Below, one piece after another: positions 18,734 through 28,608 of a stretch of DNA of 64,000 bases. A model generated the notes under the pieces. The model was not told where the DNA came from. It made no database searches and saw only the letters and a list, made by a program, of their open reading frames with translations. The position numbers and the translations under genes are program-made. Origin of the DNA: an uncultured Hoeflea sp. (lineage in GTDB: Bacteria; Pseudomonadota; Alphaproteobacteria; Rhizobiales; Rhizobiaceae); assembly GCF_947501405.1 (NCBI RefSeq), contig NZ_CANMVK010000002.1, positions 744,001 to 808,000 of the forward strand. Reading direction: 5' to 3'. Every line of letters begins with the position of its first letter. Position 1 is the stretch's first letter.

Positions 18734-20877
18734 GCCGTAGCGTCCACTGCATCGATCGCAATCGCAAGTCCGGTCTGGGCGTAAAGTGCCGGCAATCCGA
18801 TGCCAACCGCCCCCAGCGCCCGCCCGGTAAGCGCGAAACCGTCCGCATAGAGCGGATTGTCGAATCGCCGATTGGCTGTGGCGACGGTTTCCGTTTTGGT
18901 TTCAAGCCGCACACGGTACATCAGGTCCGGATCGAGCCCGGGCACCCGGATGCGCGGCGGCACGGTCGAGCGCGGCCGGTCGAGTTGCATCAGCACGAGC
19001 CTTGCCGCACTCTGGTCGGCTGCCACGCTCTGCGCGCCGATCAGGCTGTCATCGACGGTGCGGATCCTGTAATAACGCCCGGTGTGCCAGATGTGCCGGT
19101 CCTGCTTGTGGCGGGCAATCGCCTCGCGCATGATGACCCGGTCTTCATCCGTCATTCTGGTCAGATCCGCTTCGATCCCCATATGCCCGTAACTCGCCAC
19201 CAGCGCGCGGAACCCCGCATGCAGGCCGCGACCTGAAGTATGGCTCCAGGCGGGTCCGATATGCGCCCCCATCACTTCGGGCGGCAAAAAATAAGAAAAT
19301 CCGGTCTGGATTCGGGCGCGCTCGACCGAATCATTGCTGTCCGAGGTCCAGAAACGATGGGTGCGCTTGAGAATTTCGTAATCAATGCGGCCGCCGCCCG
19401 AGGCGCAGCTTTCAATCTCCAGCTTCGGAAATGCGGCGCCCAGACGATCAAGCAGCGCGTAGAGTGCGCCCGTCTGCCGGTAGATGCTGGCCCGTCCCGC
19501 GGAATCTCCGGGCAGAACCAGATCCCGGTTCATGTCCCATTTGAGATAGGCGATGTCATGGGCGCTGACCAGGCTCGAAAGGCGCTCGAACAGGTATTCG
19601 CTGACATTGGGATTGGCGATGTCGAGCACAAGCTGGTTGCGGCCGGTCAGGCGCGGGTAATTGCCAAGGCCCAGCACCCAATCGGGATGGTTCTGATAAA
19701 GCTCGGACTGCTGGTTGACCATCTCCGGCTCCACCCAAAGCCCGAATTCCATGCCGCGCGCGCGCACGTAATCGGCGATCGGTTGCAGACCGTCGGGATA
19801 TTTTCCGGGATCCGGATACCAGTCGCCAAGGCTCGAGGTGTCGTCGTTGCGGCCGCGGAACCAGCCATCATCGAGCACGAAGCGCTCCACCCCGGCATCT
19901 GCGGCCGCATCGGCCAGCGCCGTCAGCCGGTCGTGGCGATGGTCGAAATAGATCGCTTCCCAGGTGTTGACCGTTACCGGGCGCGGCTTTTCGGGCTCGG
20001 GGAAGCGGATGATGTGCTTGCGCACATGGGCATGAAACTTTTGCGACAGCGCATTCAGCCCGGTGTCGGAATGGGCGACATAGAGCGTCGGCGTGGTCAT
20101 ACGCTCGCCCGGCGCCAGCGTGCCTTCACCCGAAAACAACAGCACGCCCATCTGCAATTGCACATCGCCCGTGGCCAGACGTTCGAGCACCATGCGGTGA
20201 TTGCCGCTCCAGCCCAGATGCAGGCCAAGACACTGTCCCGAATCCTCATCAGTGCTGGCATTGAGCAGGATCGTACCCGGAAAGGCTTCGTGAGAGGTGC
20301 GGCCACGCCGGTTCTCGCGCTTGGTCAGGCCAAGCGGGATCGCCTGGCGCTCGATGGCGAATTCGGCGCACCAGCGGCCGTGAAACGCCAGATACTGCGA
20401 GAATTGCTGTGGTGGCGCCACCACCGGCGTCGACAGCCATTCGATCACGATCGGAGTATCGCCATCATTGACGAGCTCTGCCGAAAAGCTTGCCACGTCG
20501 GTTTCCGGATCTAGCTCGACCACGAGATCAAGCATCAGCCCGCGCTCGGCATCGATCAGCCCGAAAGTGACGCCGCAATCGCGGGTCTCCTGGCGGCTTA
20601 CGGAAAACTGTCCCGCCCAGCCCGGCGCCGCGCTCGACGGCCGGTGAGCAATCAGCGCCGGATGGCCGAGGAAACCCCGGCCGATTTCCGGATGCAGGCT
20701 GATGGCTGCGTTGTCATCAAGCGTGGCCTGCGGCAGCGGCCGTTCGGAAATCGCCACCAGGACATCGAGGTCGATGTCCTGGGGCAGTTTCTTGCCGTGG
20801 TAAACTGTGATCGGAATGCCTGTTTCCCAGGCAAACACCAGCGAAGTGGCCGACCCGTCGAGCCGCAGCGTCTTCAT
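18730..20877 (-). CDS. Alpha-galactosidase, GH36 family
   Basis: RFVLDDGWFRGRNDD, FGLWVEPEMVN, YLKWDMNRDL, ESCASGGGRIDY, FWTSDSNDSVER. Confidence 0.95.
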   Translation of the reverse strand: MKTLRLDGSATSLVFAWETGIPITVYHGKKLPQDIDLDVLVAISERPLPQATLDDNAAISLHPEIGRGFLGHPALIAHRPSSAAPGWAGQFSVSRQETRDCGVTFGLIDAERGLMLDLVVELDPETDVASFSAELVNDGDTPIVIEWLSTPVVAPPQQFSQYLAFHGRWCAEFAIERQAIPLGLTKRENRRGRTSHEAFPGTILLNASTDEDSGQCLGLHLGWSGNHRMVLERLATGDVQLQMGVLLFSGEGTLAPGERMTTPTLYVAHSDTGLNALSQKFHAHVRKHIIRFPEPEKPRPVTVNTWEAIYFDHRHDRLTALADAAADAGVERFVLDDGWFRGRNDDTSSLGDWYPDPGKYPDGLQPIADYVRARGMEFGLWVEPEMVNQQSELYQNHPDWVLGLGNYPRLTGRNQLVLDIANPNVSEYLFERLSSLVSAHDIAYLKWDMNRDLVLPGDSAGRASIYRQTGALYALLDRLGAAFPKLEIESCASGGGRIDYEILKRTHRFWTSDSNDSVERARIQTGFSYFLPPEVMGAHIGPAWSHTSGRGLHAGFRALVASYGHMGIEADLTRMTDEDRVIMREAIARHKQDRHIWHTGRYYRIRTVDDSLIGAQSVAADQSAARLVLMQLDRPRSTVPPRIRVPGLDPDLMYRVRLETKTETVATANRRFDNPLYADGFALTGRALGAVGIGLPALYAQTGLAIAIDAVDATA

Positions 20878-20896
20878 CGATGACTGCACGTTGTTA

Positions 20897-21748
20897 CTAA
20901 CCTTTTGTGGCGCCGAGCGTCAGGCCCGCAATGAAGTGCTTTTGCATCAGGAAGAACATCAGAACCGGCGGCAGTGCAGCCAGCAATGATGCCGCAGACA
21001 CCAGATGCCATTGGCTGACGAACTGTCCATTGAGCGCCCGCACACCAGCGGTAATCGGCAATGATGCGTCTGTCTTGGTCAGCACCGTTGCCCAGAAGAA
21101 GTCATTCCAGACAAAGGTGAAAATCAGCACCGCCAGGGCGGCCAGTGCCGGCCGAACCAGCGGAAGCACCAGATGCCAGAAGATCTTGAACTCGCCGACC
21201 CCTTCGATCCGGGCCGATTCAATCAGCTCGAACGGCAACGCCCTGATGAAGTTGCGCATGAACAAGGTGCAAAAACCGGTCTGAAAAGCCGCATGGAACA
21301 GAACCAGGCCGGTAACCGTGTCATAAAGCCCGGTCTGGACCGAAAGATCGCGAACCGGAACCATCAGGATCTGGAACGGCACGAAATTGCCCGCCACGAA
21401 GATGAAGAACAGCGGTATTGCCGCCTTGAAGCGGTAGATGGCCAGTGCGTAACCGGCGAGGCACGCCAGCGACACCGAGATGATAACCGTCGGCACGGTG
21501 ATCCGGAACGAGTTCCACAAGAACGTGCCTGCCTTGGATTGCTCAAAAACTGCGAAATAGTTCTCAATCAGCAGGAAGTCCGAGGGCCAGCCAAACACAT
21601 TGCCTGAGTTGATGTCCGCAGCCGGCCTGATCGAGGTCAGGAAAATCGCCAGCAGCGGCAACAGCCAGATGAACAGGGCCACCGGCAGAAACATCTTGTA
21701 GCTTGTCTGTGCGAGGGGGCTGGATTTTTCAATTGGTTTCGGAAACAT
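20897..21748 (-). CDS. Carbohydrate ABC transporter permease (MalG-type)
   Basis: Membrane helices; EAA-like loop ELIESARIEGVGEFKIFWHLVLPLVRPAL. Confidence 0.9.
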   Translation of the reverse strand: MFPKPIEKSSPLAQTSYKMFLPVALFIWLLPLLAIFLTSIRPAADINSGNVFGWPSDFLLIENYFAVFEQSKAGTFLWNSFRITVPTVIISVSLACLAGYALAIYRFKAAIPLFFIFVAGNFVPFQILMVPVRDLSVQTGLYDTVTGLVLFHAAFQTGFCTLFMRNFIRALPFELIESARIEGVGEFKIFWHLVLPLVRPALAALAVLIFTFVWNDFFWATVLTKTDASLPITAGVRALNGQFVSQWHLVSAASLLAALPPVLMFFLMQKHFIAGLTLGATKG

Positions 21749-21749
21749 C

Positions 21750-22688
21750 TCAGTGACCTCCTCTTTCTTCCTGGTACATTTTCCACAAGAAGTAGCTGAT
21801 GAAGAGCAGCATGATGGCGAACAGCACAGTGGCGATCGCCGAACCGTAGCCCATTCGGAAACCGTATTCCGACAGCGCTGTTTCGAACATGTAGTAGGAC
21901 AGGACGTTGGATGATCCGTACGGGCCGCCCTGGGTCATGATCGCGATCATGTCGAACGAGCGTAGCGCGCCGATCACCGTAACCACGACGGCCAGGAAAG
22001 TCGCCGGCGCGAGTTGCGGCCAGACCACATAGCGCAGCATGCTCCAGCCCTTGGCGCCGTCAAGCCGTCCCGCCTCGATCTGGTCAGGCGACACATTGTT
22101 CAGGCCGGTCAGGTAGAGGATCATGCAATAGGCGATCTGCGGCCAGAGGCCGGCAAAGATGATGCCGTAGGTGACGAGATTTTCATCGCCGAGGATTGAT
22201 GGAGGCGTCGCCCCGAAAAACTCCCAAACCAGCCCGACAATGCCGAAACTTGGATTGTAGAACCAGGTGAAAATGAGGCCCACGACAACCTGGGAAATCA
22301 CGAACGGGAAGAAGAACAGCGATTTGTAAATCCGCATCCCCATCACGGTCTGATTGAGGAACAGGGCAATGAACAGCCCGGCGGGAATCGCCAGCATGTA
22401 GAGCACGAGCCATAGCGTGTTGTTCTTCAGCGAGGTGTAGAAGCGGTCATCATCAACAAGCTCGTAATAGTTTTCGAGGCCAAGCCAGACCTTCTCGCCC
22501 AAGCCATCCCACTGGAAGAAGGATATCCAGATTGACTGAAAGATTGGTGCAATCACGTACACAATGAAAAACAGCGCCGCGGGCGCCAAAAACAGCCATG
22601 GCGCGACCTTCAGTCTGTTCTTTTGATACCATGACCGGTTGTCTTCACCCGATGGAATCGGCGTGTGATCAAACCCCGTGGTTGACAT
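21750..22688 (-). CDS. Sugar ABC transporter permease (MalF-type)
   Basis: EAA-like loop QIEAGRLDGAKGWSMLRYVVWPQLAPATFLAVVV; start reset to ATG 22688. Confidence 0.9.
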   Translation of the reverse strand: MSTTGFDHTPIPSGEDNRSWYQKNRLKVAPWLFLAPAALFFIVYVIAPIFQSIWISFFQWDGLGEKVWLGLENYYELVDDDRFYTSLKNNTLWLVLYMLAIPAGLFIALFLNQTVMGMRIYKSLFFFPFVISQVVVGLIFTWFYNPSFGIVGLVWEFFGATPPSILGDENLVTYGIIFAGLWPQIAYCMILYLTGLNNVSPDQIEAGRLDGAKGWSMLRYVVWPQLAPATFLAVVVTVIGALRSFDMIAIMTQGGPYGSSNVLSYYMFETALSEYGFRMGYGSAIATVLFAIMLLFISYFLWKMYQEERGGH

Positions 22689-22897
22689 GATCTTCTCCCC
22701 AATTGAACGTCCAATGAGCTTTTCAACACGAGGTGCCCGCTCTGGCGATCTCGCTTGGCCGGGATCCGGCGCTTCTTGGCTGCGTGCAAACTGAACCGGG
22801 AGGCGCAAGCCGCCGCCCTGCATGAAATTGTGATGCCGCAGTTTGATCGAGTGGCGGTCCCGGATAGGGGCGTCGACTGATCAGTCTTCATTGAGAT

Positions 22898-22924
22898 GGC
22901 GGGCGCATCGGCGACGCGCCCGCC
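22898..22924 (-). repeat. Perfect 9-bp intercistronic hairpin downstream of galactoside SBP
   Basis: GGCGGGCGC-N9-GCGCCCGCC between SBP stop (22940) and permease start (22688). Confidence 0.75.
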
Positions 22925-22939
22925 GTCATTCACGGGAGC

Positions 22940-24175
22940 TTACTTGTAAGCGCGCTCCTGCGCCTTATCGAGACGCTTGAGAATGGCGTCCAGGCGATCA
23001 GGCTTGATCATGAATTCCTGGAAGCCTTCCATACCGGCCTTGGCCATTTCAGCCGGAGCGTCGCGGTCATAGAACTGCGCAAGTCCGGCGGCGCCGCCCA
23101 CGGTCGCAAACCCTTCCTGAATGAACTTGTCATCGGAAACGGTGGCTTCCGAATTCACCGGAAGCTGTCCGATGGTCTTGTTCCATTCAGTCTGGATGTC
23201 AGGCTGGCCGATAAAGGCCAGGAACTTGCGGGCGTCTTCCTTGTTGTTGGCATTGGCCGGGATGAAGAAAGCGTCCGCCGGTGCTTCTTCAGCACGCGGA
23301 ACGCCCGGCGTGATCTCCGGGAACTGGAAGAAGTCGATCTGGTCATAGGTGAGACCGGCATTCTTGTAGGCGTCGACGGAGAAGTTGCCCATCACATACA
23401 TCGCTGCCTCGCCCTTGGCGAAGGGGGCGACTGCGTCCTGCCAGCTCATCGTTGCATGGTTCTCGATGAAGTAGCCCGGCTCGATCAGCTCGCGCCATTT
23501 CTCGAACACGTTCTTGATGCGCGGATCGGTGTATTTGATTTTACCCGCGGTCAGATCGTTGTGCACGTCATAGCCATTGGTGCGCAGGTTGAGGTAGTCG
23601 AACACGCCGGCAGCGGTCCAAAGGAACTTGGTCCCGATTGTGAATGGCGTCACATCGTTTTCCTTGAGTTTCGCAGAGGCTGCGAGCAACTCATCCCAGG
23701 TTGTCGGCTCTTCGATGCCGAGATCTTCAAAGATGTCCTTACGGTAGTAGATGCCCCACTGATAGTAGGTGTAGGGCACGCCCCACTGCTTGTCGTCGAT
23801 GGTCATCGTCGGGCGGATGGCCTTCATGGTTTCATTGAAGCCCTCGGATTCCCAAAGGTCCGATACATCCTCGAACAGGCCGGCATTGACAAAAGGCGCC
23901 ATCCGGTTGCCCGGATACCAGGTGGTCACGTCCGGCGCATCCGCCGACAGGAAGTTGCGGATGGCTGTCTTGTGAGCTTCGCGATCGGTAATGTTCACGA
24001 CGACATTGATGTCAGGATTGGCAGCTTTAAACGCTTCAACCGCGTCTTCGAAGCCTTTCTTCGGACCCGGATTCGGGTCGTCAAAATTGATAACCAGATC
24101 GCCGGCAAAAGCGGCCGTCGCCATCATCGCGGCTGTCGCAACGCCAACAATCGTCGACTTGATAAGAGATTTCAT
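22940..24175 (-). CDS. Sugar ABC transporter substrate-binding protein
   Basis: Signal peptide MKSLIKSTIVGVATAAMMATAAFA; family-1 SBP features; GGGAGG RBS. Confidence 0.92.
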   Translation of the reverse strand: MKSLIKSTIVGVATAAMMATAAFAGDLVINFDDPNPGPKKGFEDAVEAFKAANPDINVVVNITDREAHKTAIRNFLSADAPDVTTWYPGNRMAPFVNAGLFEDVSDLWESEGFNETMKAIRPTMTIDDKQWGVPYTYYQWGIYYRKDIFEDLGIEEPTTWDELLAASAKLKENDVTPFTIGTKFLWTAAGVFDYLNLRTNGYDVHNDLTAGKIKYTDPRIKNVFEKWRELIEPGYFIENHATMSWQDAVAPFAKGEAAMYVMGNFSVDAYKNAGLTYDQIDFFQFPEITPGVPRAEEAPADAFFIPANANNKEDARKFLAFIGQPDIQTEWNKTIGQLPVNSEATVSDDKFIQEGFATVGGAAGLAQFYDRDAPAEMAKAGMEGFQEFMIKPDRLDAILKRLDKAQERAYK

Positions 24176-24298
24176 CTCGGTTCATCCTCCCAGAAGTTAA
24201 CAAAACCGTTTCTGCATCATGCCCGTCTGCTGGGGCTTTTGCCATGCCATTCGACGAAACAATCACTGAAGCTGATCACAGGAACAGCGCCATATCGA

Positions 24299-24342
24299 GT
24301 TCCACTATTTGGAACACAATTTGACTATTCAGAATTATCAAA
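24299..24342. promoter_or_regulatory. Candidate IclR operator region in divergent promoter
   Basis: GTTCCA-CTATT-TGGAAC (24299-24315), plus ATTCAGAAT (24327-24335) nested in TTTGA...TCAAA (24320-24342). Confidence 0.5.
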
Positions 24343-24405
24343 CTATGGTGTAATGAATGTCAAGCGACAATACGCGGCGATGATCGCGACGCCGAGGGAG
24401 GGAAC

Positions 24406-25260
24406 GTGAACAAACTGCGCGAAGGCGGCATTGACACTGCGGCAGCGACGGCGGCGGCGCCACAGTCGCTGGCCGCGGGTCGAGCTTTGCCCCAAGCTGG
24501 CACCGGCACGCTTGGCAAGGCCATATCCGTGCTCGATATCGTTGCGTCCGCCGAAGAGCCAATGCGATTTACCGATATCCTGGCGATAAGCGATCAACCG
24601 CGCGGCACCTTGCACAGGCAATTGAGCAATCTGGTCGAAGAGGGGCTCTTGAGCATCAACCGCGACCATTCCTACTCACTGGGTCTGAGGTTGCTCAAAT
24701 TCGCCGCCAAGGCCTGGGCGGGCAATCAGTTCCGTACCATCGCCGAACCGCATCTCAAAACCTTGCACGAGCATACCGGCGAGACCGTGCATCTGGGCGT
24801 GCTGCGCGGCACCGAAGTGATCTATCTCGACAAGGTCGAAAGCCGCCAGGCGGTGCGCATGTACTCACAGATCGGCAATGCCTCGCCGGTTTTCTGCACC
24901 GGAGTTGGCAAGGCCGCCTTGTCTGTTCTGCCGGATGACACTTTGCATAAAGTCGTCGCCAGCATCAATTTCAGGAGGTTTACCGATCATACCTTGGTCA
25001 CTCCGGAGCAATTGATGGCCGATATCGAGGCCATCCGGGCGAGCGGCAATTCCTATGACCGTGAAGAGCATGAGCTTGGCATCCGCTGTGTCGCCGCGCC
25101 GCTCTATTCCAAGGACCTCAGTTTTGTCGCCGGTGTTTCGGTGACCGGTCCAGCTTACCGGGTGAGTATGGAGATGCTCGAATCCTGGGCGGAAATGGTG
25201 CGCAAGACCGCGCTCGAAATCATGGATGACATGAGGACCCGATTGGGTCCCAGAACTTGA
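24406..25260 (+). CDS. IclR-family transcriptional regulator
   Basis: wHTH (LDIVASAEEPMRFTDILAISDQPRGTLHRQLSNLVEEGLL) and IclR effector domain; GTG start. Confidence 0.93.
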   Translation: MNKLREGGIDTAAATAAAPQSLAAGRALPQAGTGTLGKAISVLDIVASAEEPMRFTDILAISDQPRGTLHRQLSNLVEEGLLSINRDHSYSLGLRLLKFAAKAWAGNQFRTIAEPHLKTLHEHTGETVHLGVLRGTEVIYLDKVESRQAVRMYSQIGNASPVFCTGVGKAALSVLPDDTLHKVVASINFRRFTDHTLVTPEQLMADIEAIRASGNSYDREEHELGIRCVAAPLYSKDLSFVAGVSVTGPAYRVSMEMLESWAEMVRKTALEIMDDMRTRLGPRT

Positions 25261-25328
25261 ATTAGTCAGAAACGGCCGGTCTGGCCGTGGAGGAGACGCC
25301 GGAGTGCCGGCGAGCAAAGGGGAGTAGC

Positions 25329-26414
25329 ATGGCAGGGCTTGAACTAAGACAGGTGAAGAAATCTTTCGGCAGCATTGATGTCATTCACGGGGTTGATCTG
25401 ACCATCGATAACGGAGAGTTCACGGTTTTTGTTGGACCTTCGGGCTGTGGCAAGTCCACGCTGTTGCGTTTGGTTGCCGGTCTCGAAGACATCACCGCCG
25501 GAACAATGGAAATTGGTGGTCGTGATGTCACGCATGTCGAACCCGCAGAGCGCGGTGTGGCGATGGTGTTTCAGTCCTATGCGCTTTATCCGCACATGAC
25601 GGTTGAGGAAAACATGGGATTCGGCCTCAAGATGACCGGCCATCCCGTCGAGGAAATCGAAAAACGGGTGACCCGCGCGGCCGGAATTCTTCACCTCGAT
25701 CAGCTTCGCAAACGAAAGCCCAAACAGTTGTCCGGCGGTCAGCGCCAGCGCGTCGCGATCGGCCGCGCGATTGTGCGTGAGCCCGAGGTGTTTTTGTTTG
25801 ACGAGCCGCTTTCCAATCTTGATGCGGAACTGCGGGTACAAATGCGGCTTGAGATCGCCAAATTGCACCAGGATCTGCACGCCACCATGATCTACGTGAC
25901 CCACGACCAGGTCGAGGCGATGACGCTTGCCGACAAGATCGTGGTGCTGCGCGCGGGCAAGGTCGAGCAGGTCGGTTCGCCCCTGCATCTTTACGATGAT
26001 CCCGACAACGCCTTTGTCGCCGGTTTCATCGGTTCGCCGCGGATGAACTTCCTGCCCGCAGTCGTGGAAGCGTCGGAAGGCGAAACCCTGACCGTGCGGT
26101 TGACCGATCTGGGGGATGTCATTGTGCCGATGACGATCAAGAGCCAGCATCCAGCCAAGGGAGCCGAACTGTCGCTGGGCATCCGGCCCGAGCATTTCGA
26201 TCCGGAAGCTGCGATCAAGGTTGAGACACCGGTTGAGGTGATCGAGCATCTCGGTGGCTCGTCATTCGCCTATTCAAGGTCTGAAATGGAACAGCCGCTG
26301 ACCATCGAACTGCGCGACAATCGCTCAGCCCAGGAGGGTGCTGTGCTGCAAACCGGCTTCGATCCGGCGCGCGCCTTCCTGTTCGATGCCGCGACGGGAT
26401 TGAGACTGCGCTGA
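25329..26414 (+). CDS. ABC transporter ATP-binding protein, UgpC/MsmK type
   Basis: [53 protein letters not shown]-terminal TOBE-like region. Confidence 0.94.
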   Translation: MAGLELRQVKKSFGSIDVIHGVDLTIDNGEFTVFVGPSGCGKSTLLRLVAGLEDITAGTMEIGGRDVTHVEPAERGVAMVFQSYALYPHMTVEENMGFGLKMTGHPVEEIEKRVTRAAGILHLDQLRKRKPKQLSGGQRQRVAIGRAIVREPEVFLFDEPLSNLDAELRVQMRLEIAKLHQDLHATMIYVTHDQVEAMTLADKIVVLRAGKVEQVGSPLHLYDDPDNAFVAGFIGSPRMNFLPAVVEASEGETLTVRLTDLGDVIVPMTIKSQHPAKGAELSLGIRPEHFDPEAAIKVETPVEVIEHLGGSSFAYSRSEMEQPLTIELRDNRSAQEGAVLQTGFDPARAFLFDAATGLRLR

Positions 26415-26564
26415 AGCCGCAAGGGCCTTCGGTCTCATGTGCGATGGGTTGGAATGAGAGGCCGCGTGCGAGGCCTCCATTGCCAATCCCAAGCGTGGGC
26501 GCGCGCCATCGGATGCTTTAAGAGCCGGTGCCGTCCTTGTCAGTCTTGACCGCCTGACGGCGGT

Positions 26565-26596
26565 CCCGGAGCCCAGCCTTGAAATGGGGCTCCGGG
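26565..26596. terminator. 10-bp perfect hairpin between convergent genes, possible bidirectional terminator
   Basis: CCCGGAGCCC-N12-GGGCTCCGGG; no obvious T tract. Confidence 0.35.
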
Positions 26597-26635
26597 CACG
26601 GGACGGCCTGAGCCGGCCCGGCCGACAGGGTGAAC

Positions 26636-28264
26636 TCAGCCTGTCGGCAGCCGGTAGTCCTTGAGCTGATCGCGCAACACCGTTTTCTGGATCTTTCCGG
26701 TGGCCGTGTGCGGAATCTCGTCGACAATGACGACCTCGTCGGGCATCCACCATTTGGCGATCTTGCCCTCAAGAAAGCCCAGAAGGTCCTCCCGGCTTGG
26801 CGAGCGGCCTTCCTTGACCACGACCACCAGAAGCGGCCGCTCATCCCATTTCGGATGCGCAACGCCAATCACCGCCGCTTCGGCCACATCCGGATGCCCG
26901 ACCGCGAGGTTCTCGATCTCGATCGACGAAATCCATTCGCCGCCGGATTTGATCACATCCTTGGCCCGGTCGGTGATCTGCATGTAGCCGAATTCGTCGA
27001 CATGAGCGACATCACCGGTGTCGAACCAGCCGTCTTCGTCGAACTGCTCGGCCCCGCGGCCTTTGTAATAGGACGAAGACACGGCCGGTCCGCGCACCTT
27101 GAGCCGGCCGAAAGTCTGGCCGTCCCACGGAAGCGGCGTGTCGTCATCATCGGTAATCAGCATCTCCACCGTAAACGGCGGATGGCCCTGCTTGGCCTGA
27201 AGATCGAGCTTGGCTTCGCCCGTCAAGCCGGCATATTCGGGCTTGATAGAACACAGCGTCCCCAGCGGGCTCATTTCGGTCATGCCCCAGGCGTGGATCA
27301 CGTCGACGCCATAATCGTCCTGGAACGCCTGGGTGATCGCCCGCGGGCAGGCCGACCCGCCGATCACCACCCGCTCCAGATCCGGCAACGCGCCGCCTTC
27401 TTTCTCCATGCGCTGCAACAACATCATCCACACCGTCGGCACGGCTGCGGTAATGCTCACCTTTTCCGTGGTCAGCATCTGATAGATCGATTCGCCGTCC
27501 ATGCCCGCCCCGGGCATGATCATCGCGCAGCCTGACATCGGGCCGGAAAACGCCGTCGACCAGCCATTGGCGTGAAACAGCGGCACCACCGGCATCAGCC
27601 GGTCGCGGGAGGCCAGGTTGAGCATGTCGGGTTGGACCGCCGCCATGGCGTGCAGCACATTCGAGCGGTGCGAATAGACCACGCCCTTGGGATCGCCGGT
27701 GGTGCCCGAAGTGTAGCACATGCCCGCCGCTGTCCGCTCGTCGAACTCCGCCCAGGCGAAATCGCCATCGGCCTCGGCCAGATAGCTCTCATATGACACC
27801 GCATTGGCGAGAGAGGTCTCCGGCATATGCGCATCGTCGGTCAAAATGATGATCTTCTCCAGGCTCGGCACCTTCGGTGCGATCATCTCGACCAGCTTGA
27901 CGAATGTGAGATCGACAAACAGCATCCGGTCTTCGGCATCATTCATGATCCAGGCGATCTGTTCATGAAACAACCGCGGATTGAGCGTGTGATAGACGGC
28001 GCCGATGCCGAGAATTCCATACCAGCTTTCCAGGTGCCGCCAGGTGTTCCAGGCCATCGTCGCCACCCGGTCGCCGATGCCGATGCCGTCGCGAGACAGC
28101 CGCTGCGCAAGCTTGAGCGAGCGCGTGCGAATCTCGGCATAGTTGGTTCGGTGAAAGGGGCCTTCGACAGACCGCGAAACCACATCCCGACCGCCGTGAT
28201 AAATCGCCGCATGGTCTATCACCTTGTGGCAGAGCAACGGCCAGTCCTGCATCAATCCAAGCAT
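26636..28264 (-). CDS. AMP-dependent acyl-CoA synthetase/ligase (long-/medium-chain type)
   Basis: [86 protein letters not shown]. Confidence 0.93.
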   Translation of the reverse strand: MLGLMQDWPLLCHKVIDHAAIYHGGRDVVSRSVEGPFHRTNYAEIRTRSLKLAQRLSRDGIGIGDRVATMAWNTWRHLESWYGILGIGAVYHTLNPRLFHEQIAWIMNDAEDRMLFVDLTFVKLVEMIAPKVPSLEKIIILTDDAHMPETSLANAVSYESYLAEADGDFAWAEFDERTAAGMCYTSGTTGDPKGVVYSHRSNVLHAMAAVQPDMLNLASRDRLMPVVPLFHANGWSTAFSGPMSGCAMIMPGAGMDGESIYQMLTTEKVSITAAVPTVWMMLLQRMEKEGGALPDLERVVIGGSACPRAITQAFQDDYGVDVIHAWGMTEMSPLGTLCSIKPEYAGLTGEAKLDLQAKQGHPPFTVEMLITDDDDTPLPWDGQTFGRLKVRGPAVSSSYYKGRGAEQFDEDGWFDTGDVAHVDEFGYMQITDRAKDVIKSGGEWISSIEIENLAVGHPDVAEAAVIGVAHPKWDERPLLVVVVKEGRSPSREDLLGFLEGKIAKWWMPDEVVIVDEIPHTATGKIQKTVLRDQLKDYRLPTG

Positions 28265-28488
28265 AAGCTCCCCTTTGAAGTTTTTTGTTTTTCACCTCAC
28301 AACATTATGTCGCGAATATCGCCTGCGACAACATCAAATTATCTGCGCCCATCGTTTTGCATCCGTGCGCCTTTGGTATAGCCTGAGCTCGGAAGTCACG
28401 CTGAGGGGCGTGATTTTTCAGAATGTTAGGGAACTTCGGTGCACACGTTTCGGAGCAACCAAAATTACTTTTTCAGGAGGAACGAACG

Positions 28489-28608
28489 ATGTTTTCAAAG
28501 AACAACTGGCTGGTTTGGCCACATCTTTCGGCTGTGGCTTTGGCAACCGACGAAGGCGATGTCTTTGAAGGAGCGCGCCTCGCTTTCGAGCAGCCGGATC
28601 GATCATGA
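28489..28608 (+). CDS. Short 39-aa upstream ORF translationally coupled to LuxR gene
   Basis: CAGGAGGAACGAACG-ATG; MFSKNNWLVWPHLSAVALATDEGDVFEGARLAFEQPDRS; TGA at 28606-28608 overlaps LuxR ATG at 28605. Confidence 0.55.
   Translation: MFSKNNWLVWPHLSAVALATDEGDVFEGARLAFEQPDRS

Noticed and set aside
19240-20514. 424-aa plus-strand ORF opposite GH36
   Set aside because: Antisense shadow ORF; no motifs; GH36 motifs clear on the minus strand.
26415-26635. Hairpin-rich gap as a possible novel ncRNA
   Set aside because: Contains stems (GAGGCC/GGCCTC and a 10-bp CCCGGAGCCC dyad) but lies between convergent genes with no promoter-like or T-tract features; best explained as a termination region.
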